Shown here: one piece after another, positions 54,641-64,000 of the stretch
How positions within the stretch are numbered: the first letter of the stretch is position 1
Layout of the letters: the number at the start of each line of letters is the position of its first letter
From: Ophiosphaerella korrae
Lineage: Eukaryota; Ascomycota; Dothideomycetes; Pleosporales; Phaeosphaeriaceae
DNA length: 64,000 nucleotides
NCBI GenBank assembly: GCA_028456385.1
Contig: JALNQF010000219.1
Location: forward strand, 1-64,000
Reading direction: 5' to 3'
Made by a program: the position numbers and the translations under genes
Notes under the pieces: model-generated
What the model was told of the DNA's origin: nothing
What the model saw: only the letters and a program-made list of their open reading frames with translations
The model's database searches: none

Positions 54641-57600
54641 TAAGTTTCTATATAATTTTAGGTAGTAAGTAGTTATAAACAATAAAGTATTAATTTCGCG
54701 TTAAGTAGCCTATATAAAAATATTCTAAACTTTTAGCTTAGTATAGTATTAACTTTCTATAAAAGTTTACTAGCCTATAAAACTATTATTCTTCTTATAA
54801 GTTTTTTAGTATTAGCTATTCTTTAATCAACTTAATTTTTCCTAGGTTAATTTTAATTTTTCTTAGTTCTATAATAAATCTAAAAAAGTTTATTTCTTTA
54901 GTATAGAACTTATATTTTCTTATCTTAAAAAATAATTTATTTTTTACTAGCTTTTCTAGTACCTTGTATATATATTATATATATTCTTCTTCTATTTCTA
55001 AGAATATAAGAATATTATCTAGGTATATAAATATAAATACGTTTATATACTCTCTTAGTACTATATTAATTTTTTCTTAGAATACTACTAGTATATTTAT
55101 TAATCTAAAGGGTATAACTTTATTTTTAAATAGTTTATATTATATTTAGAATACTATTTTCTATTTATTACCTTTTTTAATCTTTATCTAATAGTAAGCG
55201 TTTTAGATACCTAGCTTTATAAAGATCTTTACTCTTTATAGCTTATTTTATATCTTACCTATATATAGTAAGAAGTATTAATTCTTATTTATAATTATAT
55301 TACTTTTCTTAAAATCTACGTAAAGCCTTTTATTATTTATCTTTTTTTTATCTATAAATATAAGTCTATATACTACTAAAGATTTAGATTCTTATATCTT
55401 TTCTTTCTTTACTATATTTTATATAAATATATATTTTATTTTTAACTCTCTTTTAGTCTTTTAGTAGACTAGGCTCTACTTTACGTTTTTCTTTTTTTCT
55501 AAGTCTATTACTAAGTTTTATAGTTAGTATTTTAGAAAGTAGTCTTTAGGCTCTATAAGTAGTTTTTCTTACTTCTTATATTTATCTAGGAATTTTCTTT
55601 TATATATATTTATATTAGCTTTTAATATATCTTATTTAAAGTAACTAATTTTTTCTATTTTCTAATTAATTTTTAGGTTAGTTATCTTTAACTATAGTAT
55701 TTCTAAGATTATATCTTATTTATTATTAATTATTATTATATCTATAATTATATTTCTAATCTTTAACGTTTCTATCTCTAGTATAAAGAGTACTATCTTA
55801 AACTTTATAAGTTTTTAGAATAGTTTCTTTTTAATTATACTTAGTTATTAGGAGTACTTTTTTATTATATAATATATAATCTATATTTTTCTATAAACTT
55901 CCTAGATATAAAGTTTTTAGTAGCTCTACTATTAATTATAATTTATATCTTCTTTTTTTAGAAGATACTTGTTTTTATAATATATAGGCCTATTATACCT
56001 TTTAGCTTATTTTACTTAGGTAATTTTATAAATTATCTATCTTTCTAAGGCTATTACTATACTATAAGTTTATAGTTTTTTATATTTTAGATATTTATTA
56101 TATATATATTTATACTATAGTCTTCTTAAGATATATTTCTTAAATAACTTTATTTCTAGCCTTATTACTATATATCTTTCTTCTAGTATTATTTCTTATC
56201 TTATAATATCTTTTACTAGAATTACTTTTATATAATTATAGCTATTTCTTCTTTTTAGCTATATATAGTTTCTTGCTTTAGGTTCTTTATATATAATATA
56301 ATTTATATTTAAGTATAATACTTATAATATTTTAAAGTATGCTAGATATTCTAGATTTATTCTCTTATTATTTCTTTCTTATTATTTATCTTTTTTAGGT
56401 CTTTTTTCTATTAGAATATAGTATACTACTAGTATACTTAGTATATAGGCTTTATTAATCTATTACGTTTTTTTTAGAAAGTATTACTATTCTTTCTATA
56501 TAAGTTTTCTTCTTACTATAACTATTTATTACTTTATCTATTTTTAGAATATTATAAACTTTATATTCTTAGAATTAAATATTTTCTAGTCTTTATATAC
56601 TTCCTCTATACTTATAACTAGTAAGTATTTTTAAATAAACTACTATTCTTAGTTTTATTCTACTATATCTATTATTATATAACTATTATAGCTATATATA
56701 TCTAACTAAGTATACTCTATACTTTTTATATTAACTTCTCTTTTATTACTTTATAGTTCTTTAAAAGTAACTATAGTAGTCTTTTTATTTTTTACTAGTC
56801 TTTTAGTAGAAATTAATAGAGTCTAAAGCTTTTCTCTTTCTAAGTCTTCTATTAGTAAGTCTATTATATATCTTATCTCTTTAAGCTATACTTAAGTTCT
56901 TTCTTTTATTACTACTACTTTTTATTTCTTTTATAAGAACTATTTTACTCTCTACTTACTTAAAAAGTATATATAGTAGTTATTATTATAATAAAAGGTC
57001 TAATAGAGTATTATATATTACTACTTTTTACTTACTACTACTTTTCTAATAGCTTAGCTTATACTTTTATTACTTTCTTCTTATTTTTAGTTATTATTAA
57101 CTAGTTTTCTTTTTTAAAGTTTTTACTTTTATAGTCTTTTATAAAGTATTTTACTTTTATAGTCTTTTATAAAGTATTTTACTTTTTTATATTTATAATA
57201 TATAATATCTTTTTTCTTTAATTTATAATCTTTTATATAGTAGCTTCTTTTACTATAATTAAAGTATATAAAGTTTTTCTTTTTTTTTTCTTTTTTTTTC
57301 TTTTTTTTTTCTTTTTATTTTATTAGTATTAAAGATTATAAAGTTTCTTCTATTATAGTTATTAGTCTTCTATTCTTATAAGTTATTATATACTTATATT
57401 CTTTATTCTTTTAAAGCTTTTAGTATTTTTAGTTTCTTTATCTAAATTAGCTTATATTAGATTTCTTTACTTAGTCTTTATTTAAACTTTAATATTAGAG
57501 ATAGCTTATTTTATTCTATATTCTAGGATAGTTATTTAAATTATAATTTATATTCTAAAATATATTTATTTTATTTAAGTCTTATAAGCTTTTCTTTAGC

Positions 57601-57769
57601 TTATCTAGTAATATTTATATCTTTAAATACTACTCTTTTTTATTTTATAAAGGATTTATAACTTCTAAAGATTACTTTTATTTTATCTTTTTATATTCTT
57701 AGAGTATATATTATATAGTTTATTTAGTAAGCTTTAAACTATTTTATTATATCTTCTTTAAAGTATATT

Positions 57770-58211
57770 TATAATAGGCTTACTAGGGTCGACTTCCTAA
57801 TAGCCTAAAGGGTATTAGTAGATTAAGAGGTAATAATAAAAGTTTGTATTTATAATCTATAATATACTATAAATAGTAGAAGATATTTTGTAACTATCTT
57901 ATTATATCGCTCTTAGTTAATAATTAAATTACTAATACTATCTTAATAATAAGTATTTATTACTAACTATATACCTATATCTCTTAGCTAGCTTTATACT
58001 TTATATTTACTAAGATCGTAAATTATAAATTTATTATATACCTAACTTTATACTTTATATTTACTAAGATTATAAATTGTAAATCTATTACGTATCTCTA
58101 TTATAGTTAGTCTCCTAGCTAAGTTTATTACCTTATAAGTTATACGTGCTTTTATTATCTATAGTAGGGCTAACTAGTTTAAATTAGTCTTCTATTATTA
58201 TAGCTATAATA
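57770..58211 (-). repeat. 3' LTR of element E, 442 bp
   Basis: Contains a duplicated block of about 60 bp (CTTTATACTTTATATTTACTAAGAT at about 57,987 and 58,045). Ends GCTATAATA, followed by the reverse of a polypurine tract. Confidence 0.85.
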
Positions 58212-58225
58212 CTATTCCTTTCTTT

Positions 58226-58887
58226 AAGTAGGTTCTTATTTCTCTACCCTAGGCCTAAAGTTATTAGTCTAGTTTCTTTATTTATTTCTAATTCTTTATT
58301 ATTCTCTATATCTTCTTATTCTAATTATAATAAACTTCTTCTTATTACTTATATCGCTTATAATAGAGTTAAAATATTTCTCTACGCTTATTATACTTAC
58401 CTAAAGCTTACTTATCTTATTTCTTTAAAAGATAGTAAATATTATAGTAAATATATCTTTACTAATATTTAATATAAATATACTCCTTTAGGTATTTCTC
58501 TTATAGAGTGTAAGTATTTAATTTCTAGATAGTTTCTTCTTACTAAGTTATATAAGGTAAGCTATTAACTAGGCTTAAGAGATACTATTATTATAACTTA
58601 CTACTACTAAAGCTAAGTATAAGCTAACTCTTTATAAGCTAGTAAATCTTTATTCTTATATTAAGCGTCTTTATAAAATAAAAGCCTATAATAACGCTAA
58701 ATTATCTAAATAGTCTTGTACCTTAGAAGCTAAGATAGATCTTAAAGATACTATAGAAGCTACTTTAGCTCCTATTATATTAGACGTTCCTAACATCTCT
58801 TTATTTATTATTAGTAGTACTAATTTTCTTAGTTTACTACAAGGCGCTCTAGAAAGTTTTAACTTTAGAACTCCTTTAGTTTCTTAA
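58226..58887 (+). pseudogene. Antisense ORF of element E
   Basis: Best copy for reading the family. First part: KVISLVSLFISNSLL, then KIFLYAYYTYLKLTYL, with only two internal stops, up to AAG|GTAAGC at about 58,555. The second part starts one frame over (AIN.A.EILLL) and reads KAKYKLTLYKLVNLYSYI, LYKIKAYNNAKLSK, LEAKIDLKDTIEATLAP and GALESFNFRTPLVS, ending TAA at 58,885-58,887. A canonical GTAAGC at the frame change suggests a spliced antisense transcript, but most other copies lack it. Unknown function. Confidence 0.65.
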
Positions 58888-58889
58888 AG

Positions 58890-61800
58890 TAGTTAAGGTT
58901 ATCTTCTAGTTCTTATATATTTTCCTATAGTTTCCCTTTTTTATCTATACCTATCTATTCTACTAAGTAATAGTTTCTACTATTATAGAACTAATATACT
59001 AAGATTTCTTTAACTTCTTATTCCTTTTATTCTCTATACGTATCTACTTTATATACTAGTAGTTCTACGTTTTATAGTACTATCTTAAGTAGTACTATAT
59101 AGAAAGTTAGGTATATCTTTATTTTATTTAGTAGTTTTAATTTAAATATAACTAGCGTAACTTCTTTCTTAATTTTATATAGTCTTATCTTAACGTAGTC
59201 TAATTTTAAACTTAGTCTCTTACTTTTAATATTTTTTTATACTAACTATACTTTTTCTCTCTCTTTAAATTAGAGTTCCTCTTTATATTTCTTGTTATAG
59301 TACTTTACTATTTAATTATATAGGAACTCTACGTCCTATCTTAATTAGTTATATATATTTTTAAGTTTATTAGTAAAGTTTTCTCTTCTTAAAAACTAAG
59401 ATATCTCTAATCTTAGTATTCTATATACGCTTAGGTTAAATCTATAATTTATAAAAAAGAGTAATACTTCTATTACTATATTCTTTGCGCTATTATATAC
59501 TAACTATACTATAGGTAATAACTATACCTAATTATTCTAGTTATAGTTAAGGTAGTATCTTAAGTACTATTCTACTATCTAATTTATTTATTCTAATTAT
59601 CTATCTATCTATAGGTAGTATACTATTAATATTATATATTTAATTTCTAGTTACGCTATTATTATTCCCTATAGTTTTAATATAAATCTTATATCTCTAT
59701 CTATAATAATCTTATCTAGTAGTCTATATTAACTAATTATAGTTCCTAGAACCTAGTATATAGTAACTTCTATCCTACTTTTTTTTTTATATAGTCTAAA
59801 GTATAAGTACTTTATAAGCTTATCTACTATTATTAGGATTCTATTAAACTTAACTCCTAATATTAGGTTTTTAAACTTAGGTAGTTTCGTAATAAAGTCT
59901 ATTATAATAACTCTCTATAGTTATTTTAGTACTTCTACTAGTTATAGTATCTTATATAGTATATATCTACTATATTTATTCTTTTAGTATTCTATATAGT
60001 CTTATAGTACTTCTATTACTATTTATCTTACTTTTAAGATATAATAATCTTATAGTAGTCTATTTAATATTTTTTTAATACCTTAGTAACTATATACTAG
60101 TAATTTATAGAATTATTATATAAATTCTCTTTAGATCTTCTTTAGGATATATATTCTTTTATAGGCTTATACTAGTCTTTCTTAGATTTCTAGTTTCTCT
60201 ATTTCTTTAGATACTTCTTACGTTATTCTCTAAATCTATTTATCTAGCTTACTACTTATTCTTTCGAGTATTATAGCTATTTTAGGCGTATTTAAAACTA
60301 AATATCCTTTTTTATTTTTAACTAGAACTATTCTAGTAGTACTTACTTCTTCTTATAAGTCTAGTCTTCTACTAAGAGTATTTATAAATTAGTTATCTTT
60401 TTTTTTTATATATATAATTTCTATATTAAATATTAATAGGAATTCCTACTATCTTATATATTATTATAATAGTTTTTTATTTAATATAAATCTTATAAGA
60501 TTCTTATAGTCTATATAGACCTTTAATTAATATTTTACACTTTATAAGTATACTCTCTATTATTTAAATACTTTATAGATTACTAGTATCTCTTTATTAT
60601 AGATTAAGTAGTTAAGTTCTACTATTTTTATCTTTTTAGAGAAGTATTTAACTAAGTATTCTTTTTTAGTCTTTAGGTCTTCTTGTATTAGTACTATCTT
60701 ATAGACTAAGTTAGATACGTCTATTTTTACTATTACTAGTAGGTCTAGGTTATATATTCTAATAACTAGGTTTTCTATAAACTTCTTTTTAATTTTATTA
60801 AATACTTTATTATATTTCTTTATTTATTTAAATAGTATATCTTTCTTTATAAGCTTTGTTATTAGTTCTATATCTTTAGACTATCTTACTATTAACTTTT
60901 TATAAAAGTTAGCTAGGCTATAAAATTATTATACTACTTTTAGGTTCTTAGGTATTAGCTATTTATTAATTAATCTAATCTTTTCTAGGTTAATTCTAAT
61001 TTTTCCTAGTTTAATAATAAATCTATAGAAGTCTATTTTCTTTGTATAAAACTTGTATTTTCTTATCTTAAGAAATAATTTACTTTCTACTAGCTTCTCT
61101 AGTACCTTGTGTACGTGTTGTATATATTCTTCCTCTATTTCTAAGAATATAAGGATATTATCTAAGTATATAAATATAAATATATCTAAGTACTCTCTTA
61201 GTACTATATTTATTCTCTTTTAGAAGGCTACTAGTTCGTTTATTAAACTAAATAGTATAACTAAGTATTTATATAGTCTATATTATATTCTAAACGCTAT
61301 TTTCTATTTATTACCTTTTTTAATTCTAATCTAGTAGTAGGCGTTCTAGATATCTAGTTTTATAAAGATTCCTACTTTTTATAGTCTATTCTATATTATA
61401 TCTATTTATAGTAAAGGGTATTAGTTTTTATTTATAATTATATTAGTTTTCTTAAAGTCTATATAGAGTCTCTTATTACTTATTCTTTTTTTATCTATAA
61501 ATATAAGTCTATATACTATTAAGGACTTAGATTTACGTATCTATCTTTTCTTTAGTATATTCTTAATAAACGTTTATTTAATTTTAGATTCTTCTTCTAT
61601 TTTTCTATAAACTAGGCTCTATCTTATATCCTTATCTTCTTTTAGGTCTATTACTAGGTCTTATAGCTAATATTCTAGAAGGTAATCCTTAGGTTCTATA
61701 AGCTATTTTTCTTATTTCTTGTATTCTTTAGGGAATTTTCCTTTATATATACTAATGTTAGCTTTTAGCTTGTTTATTCTATAGTAGTTAATTTTTCCTA

Positions 61801-64000
61801 TTTTCTAATTAATATATAGGTTAGTTATCTATAACTAAAGTATTTCTAGTATTATATCTTGTTTGTTATTAATTGTTGTTATATCTATTACTATATTCTT
61901 AATTGTTATTTCTTCTAATTCTAGTATAGAGAGAACTATTTTAAACCTAATAGGTTCTTAGAATAGTTTTCCTTTAATTATACTTAGTTATTAAGAGTAT
62001 TTCTTTATGATATACTATATTCCTTATATTTCTATAAACTTTTTTAATATAAAGTTTTTTATAGCTCTACTATTAATTATTAATTATACTTTATTTTTTT
62101 AATAAGTACTTATCTTTATAATATATAGGCCTCTTATACCTTCTAGCCTTTCTTACTTAGGTATTTTTATAAATTATCTATCTTTTTAGAGCTATAGCCT
62201 TACTTTAAGTTTATATTCTTTATATTTTAGATATTTATTATACTTGTATTTATACTATAGTCTTCTTAGGACGTATTTTTTAGATAGTTTTACTTTAGGC
62301 CTTATTACTACGTATCCTTTTTTAAGTATAATTTTTTATCCTTAGATATCTTCTACTAGAATTACTCTTATATAGTTATAGCCTCTTCTTTTTATAGGCT
62401 ATACTTTAATATTTACTTTAGAGTTTCTATATATTCTATAATTCTTTTCTAGGTATAATATCTATAATACTTTAAAGTATACTAGATGTTTTAGATCTAT
62501 TATTTTATTATTCTCTTCTTAGTATTAATTTTTTCTAGGTATATCTATTATTAAAATATAGTATACTATTAGTACTCTTAGTATATAGGCTTTGTTAATC
62601 TATTACATCTTTTTTATAAAGTACTACTATTCTTTTTATATAGGTATACTTCTTACTATAACTATATATTACTTTATTTTTTTAGAATTACGTTCTTTTT
62701 AGTCTTTGTACGCTTCTTCTATACTTATAACTAGTAAGTATTTCTAAATAAACTTCTATTCTTTATTTTATTCCTTTATATCTATTATTATATAGCTATT
62801 ATAACTATATATCTCTAGCTAGGTATACTCTATACTTCTTATACTAATTTATCTTTTACTTTCTTATAGTTCTTTAGAGGAAGCTATAGTAGTCTCTTTA
62901 TCTAGTACTAGTCCTTTAGCCTAGATTAATATAGTCTAAGGCTCTTCCCTTTCTAAGTCTTCTATTAGTAGGTCTATTATATATACTATTTCTTCTAGCT
63001 ATACTTTTATTCTACTTTCTTTTATTACTACTACTCTATTTCTCTATTATAGGAAATATCCTACTCCTTATTTACTAGAAAGATATATATAGTAGTTATC
63101 TATGTAATAAAAGGTCTAATAGAGTATTACGTGTTATATTTTTTTACTTCTAGCTACCTTCTCTTAAGGTTTAGCCTATACTTGTAGTATTTCTTTCTTT
63201 TTCTTAGTTATTTTTAACTAATTTTCTTTATCTTTCTTATAGTCTTTACTCTTATAGTTATTTATAAAGTATCCTAGTTTTCTATATTTATAATATACTA
63301 TATCCTTCTTCTTTTATAATTAGTAATCTTTTATATAATAGCCTTTCTTACTATAATTAAAATACGTAAAGTCTTTATTCTTCTTTTTCTTCTTATCTTT
63401 ATTAGCGTTAAGGATTATTAGGTCTCTAGTATCCTAATTTCTTAGTTAAGTACTATACTTGTTTTTCTTCTATTCTCGTAGATTGTTATTAATTTAGATT
63501 ACCTATTATTTTAGAGCTTTTAGTATTCTAGGTTTCTCTATATAGATTATCTTATAGTAGATTTTCTTGTTTAATCTTTATTTAAATCGTAATATTAGGG
63601 CTAATTTATTCTACTCTATATTTTATAATAGTTATTTAAACTATAATATATACTTAGGTACACTCTTTTATTATAAGAGTCTTTTAAGTTTTTCTTTTAC
63701 TTATTAGGTAATATCTATATCTCTAAATACTACTCTTATTCGTTTAGTAAAGTATTTATAACTTCTAAAAATAGCTCTTATTTTATCCTTCTAGGTTATT
63801 AGAGAGTGTATTGTATAGTCTATCTAGTAAAGCTTATACTATCTTATTACGTCTTCTTTAAGGTGTAGTCTAATATATATTACTTTCTTTTCTTCTATAT
63901 TAAAGTATAGTACTTATATATCTATCTAGAGTTATACTAAAGCTATAAAGAGTCTTAGTTTCTCTCTTATTCTATTAAACTTCTTAAAGATAGGTATCTT
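58890..64000 (-). pseudogene. gag-pol relic of element E (gag continues beyond the window)
   Basis: Same polyprotein as in element 3, read on the minus strand. RIP-type stops occur throughout. The chromodomain lies next to the antisense ORF stop, near 58,900-59,060. Confidence 0.75.

Larger units (their letters stand above)
53384..54746 (+). mobile_element. Tc1-like transposon, about 1,363 bp, inside element D
   Basis: It interrupts a segment that is continuous in B, C and E (CTTACTATTAACTTT). TA flanks it at 53,382-53,383 and 54,747-54,748. AAAAGTTTAGAATACT (53,396-53,411) is repeated inverted at 54,719-54,734; the outermost dozen bases match poorly, so the exact ends may shift by a few bases. 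Confidence 0.75.
52869..57769 (-). mobile_element. Gypsy chromovirus D (partial, interrupted by a Tc1-like transposon)
   Basis: Minus-strand interior from RNase H (52,869) through reverse transcriptase (YLDN near 55,015), protease and knuckles to gag (57,769). The Tc1-like element sits at 53,384-54,746, and element E cuts the gag at 57,769. Neither LTR nor the chromodomain end is present. It contains a 30-bp tandem duplication (about 57,120-57,180) and a T9C-type homopolymer run at 57,268-57,312 in the Lys-rich gag spacer. Confidence 0.75.
57770..64000 (-). mobile_element. Gypsy chromovirus E (runs off the window)
   Basis: 3' LTR at 57,770-58,211, then in reverse order the antisense ORF (58,226-58,887), chromodomain, integrase, RNase H, reverse transcriptase (YLDN near 61,145-61,165), protease (about 61,900-62,060), zinc knuckles (about 63,240-63,380) and gag to the window edge. 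The left flank is gag of D (ATATT would be the duplication to look for on the right). RIP is slightly less complete here, for example more TG and ACG survive. Confidence 0.85.

Noticed and set aside
57268..57312. T-rich homopolymer run as a terminator or polyadenylation signal
   Set aside because: On the coding strand it is an A-rich Lys-codon tract in the gag spacer, present in less regular form in the other copies.

Overview
The window looks like a piece of a filamentous ascomycete (Pezizomycotina) genome with a two-speed, AT-isochore structure. About 50 kb (1-4,150 and 17,450-64,000) is extremely AT-rich, has almost no CpA or TpG, and is full of TpA. This is the signature of repeat-induced point mutation (RIP, C-to-T at CpA on both strands). 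About 12-13 kb (4,300-17,000) is a GC-equilibrated island. The organism assignment is an inference from RIP, from the fungal-type transposases (pogo/Fot1-like, Tc1-like, DUF3435-like) and from a fungal STAND N-terminal-type protein with a short spliced intron.

Left AT block (1-4,255): the only resolved structure is a short LTR element at 1,266-3,588, minus strand. It encodes gag with one zinc knuckle and has no room for pol.

GC island (4,256-17,449): the only gene that looks intact and interpretable is the two-exon gene at 10,189-8,815 (minus), about 416 aa, a Helo-like/fungal STAND N-terminal domain followed by a long coiled coil. A 167-aa orphan ORF lies at 5,057-5,560. The rest is relics: a pogo/Fot1-class transposase N-terminal half (4,299-4,881), a C-terminal half of another pogo-class transposase ending in a CCHC knuckle (7,093-8,287), a third DDE transposase (12,780-13,650), an unidentified stop-interrupted ORF (11,573-12,058), and a RIP-damaged DUF3435/tyrosine-recombinase-like ORF (16,412-17,449). 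Several tandem-repeat arrays lie at 14.2-16.1 kb.

Right AT block (17,638-64,000): a nest of Ty3/Gypsy LTR retrotransposons of the chromodomain (chromovirus) class. Elements on the minus strand are B (17,638-29,928, interrupted), C (22,399-29,197, complete, inside B), D (52,869-57,769, partial) and E (57,770 to beyond the window). Elements on the plus strand are 2 (29,929-40,866, interrupted), 3 (30,251-37,286, complete, inside the 5' LTR of 2), 4 (41,263-52,868, interrupted) and 5 (44,343-51,415, complete, inside 4). Three nesting events are proved by perfect 5-bp target duplications (CTTTT, CTTTT, TAAAG) and by equal-length LTR pairs (399/399, 431/431, 432/432). Smaller passengers are a 425-bp foldback MITE with TA target duplication (38,866-39,290), a 262-bp insertion with an ATACT duplication (41,317-41,578) and a RIP-killed Tc1-like transposon (53,384-54,746).

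Each Gypsy copy carries gag with two zinc knuckles, protease, reverse transcriptase, RNase H, integrase and a chromodomain in that order. RIP has turned the knuckle Cys/His codons into Tyr and the YLDD motif into YLDN in every copy. Between the chromodomain and the 3' LTR, every copy that keeps this segment (six copies, several LTR subfamilies) carries a conserved open frame on the strand opposite to gag-pol, convergent with it. This antisense ORF is the best candidate for something undescribed in the window. None of the retrotransposon proteins can be functional as they stand.
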